Positions 53,179-64,000 of a stretch of 64,000 bases of DNA are shown here, one piece after another. The position numbers and the translations under genes are program-made. The notes below the pieces were generated by a model. That model did not search any database. It was not told where the DNA came from and saw only the letters and a program-made list of their open reading frames with translations. Each line of letters begins with the position of its first letter. Position 1 is the first letter of the stretch. The stretch is from the NCBI GenBank assembly GCA_963971405.1, contig OZ020486.1, positions 930,001 to 994,000 on the forward strand. Direction: 5' to 3'. The DNA comes from Psococerastis gibbosa (Eukaryota; Arthropoda; Insecta; Psocodea; Psocidae).

Positions 53179-53506
53179 GTCTACTGCTTATTCACTTTCG
53201 TACAAACTTAAGTCCATATTTATTTCAAAATTTAATTAAAAGGACGAAAATGAAGATAAATCAACCAAACCCTATGGAAACACATGGAGTAAAGGCGCCT
53301 TTAGCGGTCCAAACAATCAGAGTGATCCGGAAGTGACGTCATTCTGGAATGGTCTATGAACACTTTGCTACGACATCCACCGACCAAATGGCGCGCACTG
53401 TATTATGTATTGTGTATTATATAAGTGTATTGCGTATTATATAAGTTCTTTGGGTGCGCATTACAAAAAGAGGAAGTTATGCTGCCACACCCTGTAGTTA
53501 AAAATT

Positions 53507-53665
53507 GAGAGCGGGCAAAATTTTTTTTTAACATTTTTCTAGTTATACCTTATACCACTAACAACACCTTTTCAAAATGTTTATAAATATTCATTGACTG
53601 TCCCTGGATTCCGAGGTTTTACCATTTTTTTGTCTAATTGCACTCCACTAATTCTACAATGTCAA
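53507..53665 (+). repeat. Family F copy
   Basis: Contains tttataaatattcattgact, gtccctggattccgagg and tgcactccacta, as in 51960-52110. Confidence 0.72.
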
Positions 53666-55011
53666 CTTCATTTCAATGTGCTCCTGACAGCCGTTTTACT
53701 ATGTTGCTCCTGTGATAGTGTTCACAGCATTGCCATTTTTTTTAAATTGATTTATAAGAGATTGCTATAATAGTAGGCAACTTTACTGAGATGATTAAAA
53801 TAGGGCGATGAAAGGACCGCTGCTGCTGTGATTAAAATCCAAATAAAAGGACTTAAAGACAGAGTAAAGGTCACCAATTACGGGATTGAATGCCCGAGGG
53901 GAAAACAAGCACTCAGGCTCACTAATCATTCCCGCACTCATATCGAAACATTGCATTAGTGGCCCCGGGGGCAAGCAACCCCACCCCCTAACCATCTACA
54001 AATGGATAAAATCTGTTCGAAAAATTTGGCCACATTTGATGGGAGGGGGGGGGCCGTAGGCGCAGCATAGGCGGCTCCACCGTCAGCTCTTACAAGTTAA
54101 TTACCCTCGTGAAACGCGGAGAGCAGCAAGTCATTCAAAGTAGCAAACAGTGTAAATGCCTCTAATAAATAGACAGGCCGCGGCGCTGCATCACCCTATG
54201 TTGCCTGCTCATCACCACAATGGCCGCTCACCAGTAAAGTTCTACAACATTCGCTGCAATTTCAATGGATACCTATCATGTGCAAGTTTACTCTGCATGA
54301 CAACCATATTTAAAACCTAATAATTTTTGCATTATTTAATGATACCATGGCGCAGTAATTTTATTTTTATTACGAATTTGACAATGAAATGATTCTGTAT
54401 AGAATGAATTTCATAACTAACATCTTCCATCCAGGGGCAACAGCATACATACAGCAACTCGTTCTCTGCCTTGCTGCCATTAGGGTGGACTGGGACTATT
54501 TCGTATGGGTATTTAACAAATCAAAAGTTTACTAGTGAGCGATTTTTATGTATAATTAGCTGCGTTTTTGCAGTTATAATAGATTAATTGATGAATATCA
54601 GCTTGTCATCAAAATGATACGACGTACAGTCAGCGTATTAACATTATTAGTTACATTGTAGTTATATTTTAAATATTTAATTAAATAGTAGTATTAATTT
54701 TTCATGAGCGATGAAACCTTTCGGCTTTCAACTTTTATAATTGTATGTTTCTCCGTCGTATAGGCCTACGGTACAACAATAAAGACCGCACGGCAGAAGG
54801 GAAAACTTCATTGGCAGACAAGTCAGAAATTAAATTTAATATTTATTAAATTCTGTATACAATAAATCAAATTATTTTTTTACGATGTTTTTTTAAAGCA
54901 TGCATTAGCTAATTTTCTCTTTCGTTTTAATTCGTCATCAAGTTTGTTGTTTTGATCCATCGTCGATTTTCCAATCTGAAAAAGACAGTAGTCAAATGTT
55001 CATATCTCATA
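53666..55011. other. Non-coding stretch
   Basis: No gene or complete element seen. A G9-rich block lies near 54040-54052. Confidence 0.35.
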
Positions 55012-55920
55012 CGAGGTGTGCCAATTAAATACTCGGACTGAACCTATAACTGGCAGGGCTTTTATCGGAGAGAGTAATTATAGGTCAATAACCTGCTCAC
55101 TTTGAACTTCAATCACTTGCAATTTCATTCCTTTCAGGCAGTTAGTTTCCGATTGACGCCCTTCAAAAGTGTACCATGTAGCTACACATTGCCGCGGGGT
55201 AATGGTTGATGCAAGTATTGAGCAGCGTTAAAGTTTGACATTTTTAGAAAAATACACCCACACAAAGTTTCCAATTTTTGAAAGAGGCTTATGGCGAAAA
55301 TGTACTGTCGCGTACAACTATGTTTGAGTGGCACAAAACATTTAGTGATGACTGGGAAGACTGGGAAGAGGTTATGGACAATGCGCGTCCTGGACGACCA
55401 TTCCCAATTAGAACAAACGAAATGGTGTCGAAAATTAACGAAATTGTGCGGAAAGATCGACATCTTTCAACAAGAATGATAGCTGTAATGGTAAACAGTA
55501 ATAAAGAAACGGTGCGACGAACTGCAGATGACAAAAGTGAGTGCAAAATTGGTAACAAAAACCTTTTGCAGGAACAGAAAGACCGATTAGAAAGAGCGGG
55601 CAGATGGGTCACTGTATTTGAACATGCACCTTATTCCCCAGATCTAGCCCCCTGTGACATCTTCCTCTTCCCTAAAATCAAATCTGCCTTGAAAGGAACA
55701 CGTTTGGAGTCGATGGATGAGGTGAGGCTGAAACGGCGGAGCTATCCCACAGCCTCACACCCAATGACCTGCAGCATTGTTGTAAACAGTGGAAGATCCA
55801 CATGTAGCGCAGTGTAGATAGGGAAGGGATGTATGTTGAAGGTAACAATTAGTAAAAGCAAGTAATTTTAAATAAATAGCTTTTATGGCCCCAGTCCGGG
55901 TATTTAATTGGTACACCTCG
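55012..55920 (+). mobile_element. Mariner deletion derivative (909 bp) with TIRs and TA target
   Basis: The left end cgaggtgtgccaattaaata and the right end (inward) cgaggtgtaccaattaaata are about 27-bp inverted repeats. TA lies on both sides (55010-55011 and 55921-55922). It is close in length to the 912-bp element at 2631-3542 but has different TIRs and sequence. Confidence 0.92.
55278..55830 (+). pseudogene. Broken mariner transposase
   Basis: The N-terminal part (55278-55520) carries the HTH region: KEAYGENVLSRTTMFEWHK, NARPGRPFPIRT and RHLSTRMIAVMV. The sequence then jumps (near 55520-55620) to EHAPYSPDLAPCDIFLFPKI with the third catalytic Asp, and ends, in a second frame, with LQHCCKQWKIHM and GMYVEG. 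The first and second catalytic Asp are lost in the deletion. Only the DNA-binding half could still work. Confidence 0.9.
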
Positions 55921-56239
55921 TATTATTATAACTCATGATAATAACGTATCTCAAGCATACTGTATATATTTTTTAATATGGGAAAATAAAAGTTCACAGA
56001 AAATAAAAGTTAGGGGTTTGTAAAGTCTTATTCAAGGAACCAGTCAATTTATGCTAAAAACAAAATTATATTGATGTTATTTAATCATTTTACACAATTT
56101 AAAACTAAATCTATAATCTGAATTACTGAATCTTACTTAAAGACAAAATCTTACATATTACGTTAGAACATTACATTACAATCTTAATATATTTTGTCCA
56201 AAGACCCGACATAGTTACCTACACAACATTTGGCGGGTA
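55921..56239. other. Non-coding AT-rich stretch
   Basis: No feature recognised. Confidence 0.35.
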
Positions 56240-56254
56240 ATTCAAATTACAAAA

Positions 56255-56475
56255 AAAAAATTTTTTCGATACAAGCGGAGCTTGGGAAGGCTTCGCGGCC
56301 CCGCCCCCTTGTGCCTGTCGAAGGCGGCGGCTCATCCCTTCGGGGCATCGCATTAACGTGGTTCCCTTGAGCGTGATGCAGCTCGCCCTTTCGGGGCTAG
56401 CATGACTTGTGTGAATGGTTGTATTGGCCCTTTTTAGTTGTTGAACCCAAACGAAGCCGTTAACAAATATCAAAA
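56255..56475 (-). repeat. Helitron-like 3' end, second copy
   Basis: Matches the 3' region of the Helitron at 15430-15570: gatacaagcggagcttggga, cccttcggggc and ttagttgttgaacccaaac. It contains GC-rich palindromic blocks. The 87-codon frame across it is not considered a gene. Confidence 0.6.
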
Positions 56476-58319
56476 TATCCATAACAATGTATAAATATTC
56501 CTAAATTTGGGCTCTTGAATCGGCAAAATATTTCCCTATTTCGTTGCAGTATGATGGCCCCCACAATACACAAATAGTTGATCTTTTTGGTTAGCTTACA
56601 GTACCTATATAACCTAAAAATTAAGTTAAAGAAGTGTCTTCACAATCATACCCAATCATAGTACCAATGATTCAGACTCATACATATTGGGTAGATTTCA
56701 GATAGTTCTCTAAATCGACAAAATTTTTAGGCATTTTTTTGTTCTACTCGTGTTTAAGGGTAGAAGAGATGAATTTGAAATAATAAATGTTTTTTTATAC
56801 ACATTTGAAACCATAATTCATACTTTTTCTAACAAGGGGTGAATTTGAAATTACATATTTATACTCGTTTGATTAATTCATACTGCTTCTAATGAGACAT
56901 TAACAATTTAAATTCATGTCGGTTAAATTTTGCAAGCTGTGGAATTTTTTTACTCTATGCATGTTACAAGTGCCCTTTCAACCTGTTTTTTTTTTCCAAA
57001 ATACGGATTGCTTACCAACTCACCTAAGCCCGAACAAAGAGACGGATAGTAAAAATGAATATATGTCTGGAAAGAGTAAGAAAGGTGGAAAACAACTAAA
57101 GTAGTAAAGTAGTTTCAAGTTTTCAAATTGATATTAACACCCCCAAAAACGAGGCTGTAAAAGGCCTAATTTAGCTGAAAATCGGCAAATTTGGGCGAAT
57201 CCCTAACGTTTCCACCCCCCCCCCCCCGCCCCCAAAGTCGAACCCCTTGCCCTATCTCATCAAGTGTAGTACGGCCTGAAAGAGGAAGAATAGATAAAGA
57301 CATGGGTATAATTTAAATTGAGATAGGCCTTCTACATCGGCCCAAAAAGTTGCTTTAAAGTTTAAACCCGCCCATGCAAATGTGGTGTTCAGCTTCTGCG
57401 TGACGGCATCCGTGACACGTCACGAACCTAACGAAGCTAAAATCTGTGTGTGGCGCGCCTATAGAAGTTTTCACTTCAAAAAAAAAGAGAGACCCCGGAT
57501 GGTCTAAGTCATGAAATTCAGACTACAGTGCCCTTAACCCTTAACCTATTTAAACTGTTGACCTTGGAACGCCGATTTTAAAAGGAGACTACAACAACCT
57601 AGTTTTATCTGGTTCTATAACATAATATGGTGAAACAATACGCACCATTCAGTTTTACTCTGTCAATCTCCATCACAAAACTTTCCTTGGTAGCACTGAA
57701 ATTGCAAAGCAATATTATAATATCAGGTGAGAGAAATCCAAGAAAATAACCAGATAAAGTTGACTGTTTATATTGGAAATACTCGAATTGTATACATGGG
57801 AGGCGGCGGAGGAGTGTGCAGCGCGGGGGTTAATATCTAAACTGTCATTATCCGACAGCATTCAACCGTCAAATTAACTACCGTACTTTATCCCTAAAGC
57901 TTTTGCCGCAGCCCCCCACACAAGCTAAGCGTGGGTGCTGCCGCCAAAAAAGGCGCCATGCCGCCTAATCTTGTTTAGCACCGTGTGCTGAGCTTACGGC
58001 CGAGCTGCAGGGGGCCATTTTGGGAAGGGAGCCGTGTGGGGAGTCTTTGACAGACACCGCCGAGCAACAGCACCTTGCTGATTCATAACAAGTGAGGTCT
58101 CCGTATATACTGCTGCGTAAGCACTTTGTATCCCAACAGGGGTACTCAACCTGACCTCAGCCGTTAGCCAGTTCCTACTGTACAAGAGAATGTAACTTGT
58201 GGCGTGACAAAATGTTGCAGATTAGGTACAGTACCACAATATTAAATGTATAGTGAATTTTACTTGCAAAATGGCCTTGTCCAATCATCGCCAATTATTC
58301 TTCTAGTTGGTAAACAAGA
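56476..58319. other. Non-coding stretch
   Basis: AT-rich with a C13-rich block near 57215-57235. The minus frame at 57994-58185 has no recognisable domain. No gene is supported. Confidence 0.35.
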
Positions 58320-59100
58320 ATGAAAGAACCGGTCCAAGTTTACTCGAACATGCTTTCGAATTTATCAATTAGCAGATAGATAATACCTGTATATGAGTTA
58401 TTCCATAGACATTTTTTTCCTGTGTTTAAATTTAGGATCCCTTGATATCTATACCTCTGATATGCCAAAGCAATGAACTGATGATCGATGGAATTCCATA
58501 TTCTAGAACGGGTAGACCAATAACTTACAACTCAGCAATAATGGCTGTGTTGGAGCGTCAATTTTCCATAATTTCTTAAAATAATAATTTTTTGCACAAA
58601 ATCAAATCTTTGTTTGGGAAAGCAACCTATTTGGTTTTGTTACACTATTTCACACCTAAAACAAACTTGAAGGTAGAAATCATCGATAGAATGGTTCCGC
58701 AGAAAAATTATATTTTATTCATTTTTCATGAAAATTGAGTTATTTTAAATGTTTTATCAAGGGGCAAGCAGCGCCCACGGCGTTTTGTTAAAATTAAGTA
58801 CGGCTACAATATACCGTACAATGTGTAAATAATTATAAAGAAAATAGCTGGAGCTGTATTACAGAAATATTTTTTTAAATCAGTTTTCTTGTAGTTAGAC
58901 AAAAAGTAAATAAAAAGTTGTACCGAGGTATGATTTTTGTGAACCTACGCCAAATTTCATACAAATCCACCTAGTAGTTTGCAAGCAAATCGATGAACAG
59001 ACAGACAGACAGTAAAAACCACTTTTTTTTAGTTCCTGGGACCTCAAAAAGTATTGACCATCACAAAGCTTTCGTTATACTACGTATAAATAAGAAAGCA
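58320..59100 (+). repeat. Family A repeat, near full-length
   Basis: Begins tgaaagaaccggtccaag, contains atgctttcgaatttatcaa and the GACA microsatellite (58995-59011), and ends gtataaataagaaagca. It parallels 20188-21051 along its whole length with many small differences and no poly-G. Confidence 0.82.
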
Positions 59101-59724
59101 ATTAATGAAATATTTTACGGCTACGGTATACGTATATTGAGTGCATTAGACAAATCTTTCGGTTTCCTTCACTACATTATAGTCATTTATAATCATTAGG
59201 CAGATGGTACTAAACTCGTCATTTTTTACATTCCATGTGTTGTGTGGAAGTGAATAAATTTTTGAACTCGTTTGTATTCGTACAGGTATTGTTTAAAAGA
59301 AGGTTATATGAGATAACTCGTAATAGTGTTAAGATGGTTGAGTTAAAAGTCGGCTGTTTTCACAAGAGGTGTCAAATAGAAAAGAACAAAGAAGACTTGT
59401 ATAGCACTAATGGACGCGCACTGCCCCAGCCTCGCAAGCGGAAACTCCCCTTCGGCAGCATATTATACTTGTACTTACCACTGCATCAGGGGCACCCAGT
59501 TTTGAAAAAGTCTGGGGGCAAATGAGAGAGGTGACCCCCCCCCCCCAAATACTAAGGAAATTGTACTGTTGGATTTACCTCCTGAGGAAACTTTGTTTTA
59601 ATATTTTTAACTATGCAACACCTTAGAATCTTGTATCCCTTGTCCTTACTAAGTTGCTACTTTTAAAAAAGCTGCAACGAAAAGCCATTGGCATAAATGC
59701 CAAACATTTCTGGGGGAGGGGGAA
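59101..59724. other. Non-coding stretch
   Basis: The open frame 59235-59525 has no recognisable motif. A hAT-like end (caggggcacccag) occurs at 59485. No supported gene. Confidence 0.35.
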
Positions 59725-60240
59725 CACATGCCTGAAGGTAGAAATCATCGATGGAAAAGTTTCACAGAAAAATTATTTTTTAGTCGTTTTTCATTAAAAC
59801 TTAGTTATTTTTATATTTTTACCCCCAGAAGCAAACTATCAAGGGGCAAGTGACTCCCCGCTTTTTGTCAACATTAATAACGAATACAATATATGTGAAT
59901 TTAAAAGAAATCGTTGGAACCGTTTTCGAGAAATAATTTTTTTAGACGTTTTTTATGAGTTTTTTGAGAATAAAACCCCCCAAATTGAGTTAGCCCAAAA
60001 TAAAAAAAAATGGTTCCGAGGTATGATTTTTGTATACCTACATGCCGAATTTCATCAAAATCGAATGAGTAGTTTGCCCGAAAATTGATGAACAGACAGA
60101 CAGAGCTACAGACATTTCGTAAAAAACACTTATTGGGTTCCTGATGGGACCTCAAAACGTGTAAATCCGTTGAAATCGCGGAATCAAAAATTTGAACCAT
60201 CACAAAGCTTTCCTTATACTACGTATAAATTGGAAAGCAA
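59725..60240 (+). repeat. Family A repeat, left-truncated
   Basis: Starts with ctgaaggtagaaatcatcga, an internal point of family A, and runs to tataaattggaaagcaa. Confidence 0.85.
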
Positions 60241-60429
60241 AATTCGATCGTCACATGTCACATCCCATTTCAAGTTGTTGATTTTTCAGACAGCATAAGC
60301 ACATTCGAACACGAAATAGGTCAATTTTGAAATATTCTATGTTTTAAATTTTACAATATATTATTATTTTCTTTGGTGTCACAGCAAGAGCTCAGCCTTG
60401 ATTGACAGAAATTTTCGTTTTTTTTTTAT

Positions 60430-60569
60430 GATAAGGGAAACATTATGGTGGTATATACATTTTCGAATTTTCAGGTCACAGGAATCCAAAAGAGTCTTTT
60501 TTGCGAAATGTTTGTCTGTCTGTCTGTTAGTTGATTTCTGGGCAAACTACTCAATGGATTTTGATGAAA

Positions 60570-60571
<2 letters not shown>
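60430..60571 (-). repeat. Family A fragment, inverted
   Basis: On the minus strand it has aatttcatcaaaatcc, gagtagtttgcccag and the cagacagacagacaaac block, in family A order. Confidence 0.72.
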
Positions 60572-60602
<31 letters not shown>

Positions 60603-60895
60603 AGCCAGCAACGCCCACCATTGGCAGGTTAGCCATTTGGTGACGCTCTGAGCAGTATCTCCTTGCTGTCTCCCGGAAGATGTGGTCCGTTTGGTGTTCT
60701 ACCATGGCTGGACACTCGGGTAATTGTTTCGCCATGTTTACAGATGTCCAAAGCAAGGAAGCTATCGTGGCAGGTCAATAAGGTTGGCCCAGTTTGGCTG
60801 TGGCGGTTTCTGGTCCATGCCCTGTCTATGGTGGATTTTGCGGAGCAAACGGCAGCCTATTAGGTGGCTTTCTCCTCCATAGTTTGGCTCAGGGT
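60572..60895 (-). repeat. (AAGT)n tail and adjoining RTE/SINE-like sequence
   Basis: A (actt)n tract at 60572-60602 is followed by about 290 bp of moderate-GC unique sequence. On the minus strand this ends in ...gctggctagtaagtaagta, a form typical of RTE-derived 3' tails. No RT motif is seen, so a SINE mobilised by RTE is possible. Confidence 0.45.
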
Positions 60896-61011
60896 GCAAA
60901 ACATTAAATAAGGTTCAATTGAAAAATGAGAAATGACTAAAGAATCATTTTTCTGAGGAACCTATATATCGTTGCTTTCTAATTTCAGGTACATTTGATG
61001 TATTAAATGAG

Positions 61012-61667
61012 GTACAAACCATTGGCGTAAATTCCCAACATTTCAGGGGGGCTTTCGGACCCCAAGACTTTGATCCCCCGGAGAAAGAAAAACTGATAAA
61101 TAGGCATAAATTAGTGAGGTTTTACGCATATCATACCCTGGAGAAAGGGGGGCCCGAGGGTCTTCCCCGGAGAAAAAACATTGACAAGTGGGCCCAAATT
61201 AGTGAGGTTTTGCCCATTTAATACCCAGGAGAAAGGGGAGCCCGGAGAAAAAGAAATTGATGAATAGGCCCAAATTAGTGAGGTTTATTTAAGCGCATTT
61301 TGCAAGCAGTAGGCTACAGTTGAGATTTTACCGACGAATAAACCTACCCGAGGGAGTCTTCCCCGAAGAAAAAGTTTGAAAAAATAGGTTTGAAATATTG
61401 GGGTTTCAATCATTTTGAGTAGCTTAATATATTTTTGTGAAAGTACTTGGTCGATATGTTGATTTTTTTCATGTCTTTCATGTAAAATAAGCATACTAAG
61501 AATTAATTTCCCTTTCGTTATTGTGGATACTATATGCCTTTCGCCTCCATAACGTCTTTGTCAAAAGAAATCCTAAGGGGGGGGGGGGGGGGCTACGGGT
61601 GGGTCCTGGGACATAGCCCCCCCCCCCCCCCCCCCCGCAGGACCCCCTATACGCCAATGGTACAAAC
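61012..61667. mobile_element. hAT-like element, 640 bp, with exact 8-bp TSD
   Basis: The body runs 61020-61659 with ends cattggcgta and tacgccaatg. The 8-mer gtacaaac flanks it exactly (61012-61019 and 61660-61667). The inside has three tandem units (aaattagtgaggtttt...ctcc/cggag) at 61095-61290, then G16 (61577-61592) and C20 (61617-61636) near the right end. No transposase. This is the clearest member of the CA-GGCGTA group. Confidence 0.85.
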
Positions 61668-62904
61668 AAGGTTTTGCTTTTAAGAAGAAGTTTATTTATT
61701 TATGCATTGCACTCCAGGACTTAAATTTATTGTTTCCAAAACAATTGTCTTGTTTGGACTAATGAATTGATTATTTACTAATTTTGTTAAATATTGAGAT
61801 TAGGCTATTATTGTATAGTATTGTATAATATCATATTCGCCTCTCCATTACATACTGTACAATTGCCTCATCAATCAATCCAATGCTTTAGGATATGGAA
61901 AATTGAGGCAGCCAGAATTTAACGCTATGAGAATTGTTTACCATGCTCATAATAATTATCTATTACGGTACTGCACTGCTTGTTATAATAACTTAGTAAC
62001 CGATGAATTTTACAGCACTTAGCCGACAGCGGCAGTGTAGCCCCGCAGAGAAGGGTTTCCGCAGGAACAAACTTTTGCAGCGAATTCGATAGACATTAGT
62101 TGTTTGGTTGGTGAAAGTGCTTTCGTAATTTGGTTTTATGGGAATCGTGAAAAACTGAAAGCCTTTTCCGACTCGATTTTCTCGTGTGCTGTGTAATTAC
62201 ATTAAAATACAGGTGAGCGTCTTTGGGTGCTCCGCCACTGCTTAGCTTACCTCCACGCCACTTTTTTTCAGTTTGCTTTCATCCACTGCCGAATTAAAAG
62301 AGATGGCGGTGAGCTGACTGCTCATTAGGCCGTAATCCTCCTCACTAGAGTTTCAGCTGTCGACCATTCAAGTCTGCGGATCAAATCCCCTTCGGGTTCA
62401 TATATTTTCGTTTGGGCAAGGAAAGCTATTTAGTTTCGAGCGGTTGATGTCGTATTATTGCACATTAAAAGAGTAATGGAAGAATATAATGTGAGTCCCA
62501 TGTAAAACTCATGGTCCGTTCGAGTCGATTCCAGAATCTAGCAATTACCTAGTAATTATACCAGGTATTTGGAATCGATTGACAGGCCATCGATTAAAAT
62601 GGCTGCCATTAATTTTTATTTTCTTGAAAATTTCATTTTTAATAGCTTGAACTTTCAATTGTAAAGAAAAAACGTACTGTATTCCCATATTATGCCTGCT
62701 CTTGTTGGATACGTAGATTATTAAAATTTATTATAAACAGCATAGGCTTGGTACATACAGTGGGACAGGGTAAAACCGTATTTGACGCGATTCGCTTAAG
62801 AGGACCCTGTAATGAAAACTGGGGGTGGAAGGCATTCGCTATTGAACAAGGGTGTGACTGTCTCCCATATTAAATTCCTTATCTAGACACATCCCATCTT
62901 ATCT
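61668..62904. other. Non-coding stretch
   Basis: At 62300-62400 there is a tRNA-B-box-like gatcaaatc, but no foldable tRNA. No gene is supported. Confidence 0.35.
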
Positions 62905-63983
62905 CACATCCTGGATGTTGTATATTTTGATATTAGGTCAGCTTTCGACCACGTGCATCATGGTCTCCTTGTGCTAAAGCTTTTAACGAACTTTGACATT
63001 CCACCATATCTTGTGTTACTTATTCGATCGTATTTGCAATCTCGCTGGCAATATGTCATGTGCAGAAGTGCCTGTTCCGACCCATACATGGTATACAGTG
63101 GTGTTCCGCAAGGCAGTATTCTGGGGCCACTCCTGCTTTGCCTCTTCTTGAATTATTTTCCTAGCTTTGTTCCTAGTTCAAGTTCAAATGTTTTATTACA
63201 TGCTGACGACCTGAAGATTTTTAATGTTATTGACGATGTTGATTAGTGTGAACAGATGCAGTTGAACATCGATTTGGTGTCGGAATGGGCTCTACTGAAT
63301 AAAATGACTATCCATAGTGGTAAATGCGAAATTGTTAGATATGGTAAGGGTAATATGTTTATATATGACTATGTACTCAATGGCAACACGCTAAAATCCA
63401 GTTTTGAAATCAAGGATCTTGGGGTGCACTTCTCGTCTAATTTTTCCTTCAGTGCCTATGTAGAAAATTCTGTTAAAGCTGCTAATAAGGTTCTTGGCTT
63501 TGTGATAAGAATGTGCTATAATTTTACGAATGCAAGAACACATATCCTATTGTACAATGCCTTTGTTAGATCTAGGCTTGAATATACTTCTTTAGTATGG
63601 GGTTCTAATATAGCTAGCAGATCTGCCTCAATAGAAAAAGTACAAAAACGTTTTTTGCGTTATCTCTACTTTAGGAAATTTGGCTTATATCCTCACTATT
63701 TATTTACTCCAATAACGACCGACCAATTACTGACTAATTTTGAGATGAGCTCTCTGATAGTGTTTTTATTTACAAGCTGTTGAACGGTCTCATGGACTGC
63801 CCTTCTATTCTTGACAGGGTTCATTTTAGGATTAATATAGGCCACACGAGATCTAAAGTGTTATTCATACATAGCGGCCTTTCGAAAGCACCGGTTGAAA
63901 AGATCTTGAAACATATTGAAGAGTCAAAATTGGATCCATTCGCGCTAAGCTTAAATGAATTTAAACGAATGACAATATTGTGA
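62905..63983 (+). pseudogene. Non-LTR reverse transcriptase, 5'-truncated (Jockey/CR1-like)
   Basis: Begins in RT palm with VVYFDIRSAFDHVHHGLL, then YSGVPQGSILGPLLLCLF and the catalytic box as HADDLKIF (Tyr replaced by His). An in-frame TAG lies at 63244-63246. Thumb and C-terminus follow: FEIKDLGVHFSSNF, SRLEYTSLVW and IEKVQKRFLRYLYF. After a frameshift near 63750 come LLNGLMDCPSILDRVHF and a stop at 63981. No RNase H follows, which argues for the Jockey/CR1 group rather than LOA or I. Clade is tentative. Confidence 0.85.
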
Positions 63984-64000
63984 CATTTCATATTGAACAA

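Larger units (their letters stand above)
52193..53358. mobile_element. TIR-bounded segment with two facing protein fragments
   Basis: catagaccattccagaa(c)acgtgactt at 52193-52219 and its imperfect complement ending at 53358 are about 28-bp inverted repeats. The 1166 bp between contain two fragments of one protein family pointing toward each other (52306-52640 plus, 53178-52925 minus). No TSD was recognised and the superfamily is unknown. Confidence 0.5.

Noticed and set aside
57994-58185. 63-codon minus-strand frame in a GC-richer patch
   Set aside because: No recognisable domain and no supporting context.
60530-60610. CRISPR-like short direct repeats
   Set aside because: It is a simple (ACTT)n microsatellite with no spacers; other short repeats here are likewise tandem, not spaced.
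62310-62400. Possible tRNA or tRNA-derived SINE head (gatcaaatc B-box match)
   Set aside because: No acceptor stem or cloverleaf could be folded and no convincing A box lies at the right distance.

Overview
This is eukaryotic nuclear DNA that is almost entirely transposable elements. Overall it is AT-rich, has long G or C homopolymers, and carries arthropod-type retroelements (LOA/R1-like, I-like and RTE-like non-LTR elements, BEL/Pao, Ty3/gypsy), mariner elements, a Helitron relic and many MITE-like repeats. It most resembles a large, repeat-rich insect genome. The species cannot be fixed from the sequence. I found no complete host gene, tRNA, rRNA, CRISPR array or bacterial-type operon.

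Layout. 0-8 kb: hAT-like non-autonomous elements, two of them with 8-bp target-site duplications (TSDs), and a decayed minus-strand LOA-like element (about 4390-1505) split by a 912-bp mariner deletion derivative (2631-3542). 8078-13681: a full-length LOA-like retrotransposon with two open ORFs, a poly(A) tail and a perfect 12-bp TSD; it is the best-preserved autonomous element here. 14.17-26.63 kb: a minus-strand BEL/Pao element used repeatedly as a target. It holds a TIR MITE, a foldback element, an internally deleted Helitron and a complete gypsy element (19155-26199, two 163-bp LTRs differing at one base, TSD gagt). The gypsy element itself carries a 5'-truncated RTE copy and an unclassified 0.86-kb repeat (family A).

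26.7-34 kb: an R1/LOA-like relic with a zinc-knuckle ORF1 fragment, a foldback element, one unassigned possible exon, a TIR element holding a transposon-protein fragment, and a LOA-like 3' fragment. 34.5-39.55 kb: an I-like element with an intact ORF1 and a broken ORF2 that has lost the RT catalytic core. It is inserted in a dispersed repeat (family C/B), and a second, uninterrupted copy of that repeat follows. 40-50 kb: a long foldback element, a CAR (CAG/CAA) simple-sequence block, AT-rich filler, a TATA promoter candidate and fragments of mariner and family A. 51-64 kb: an RT/RNase H fragment between inverted repeats, a TIR-bounded segment with two fragments of one protein family, a second mariner deletion derivative (55012-55920), more family A copies, a hAT-like element with an exact 8-bp TSD, and a 5'-truncated non-LTR RT at the right end.

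The genes do not act as a pathway. Each is an element's own replication machinery. The record here is one of nested insertions whose order can be read directly: BEL, then gypsy, then RTE and family A; and repeat C/B, then the I-like element. The only element that looks coding-competent throughout is the LOA-like one.
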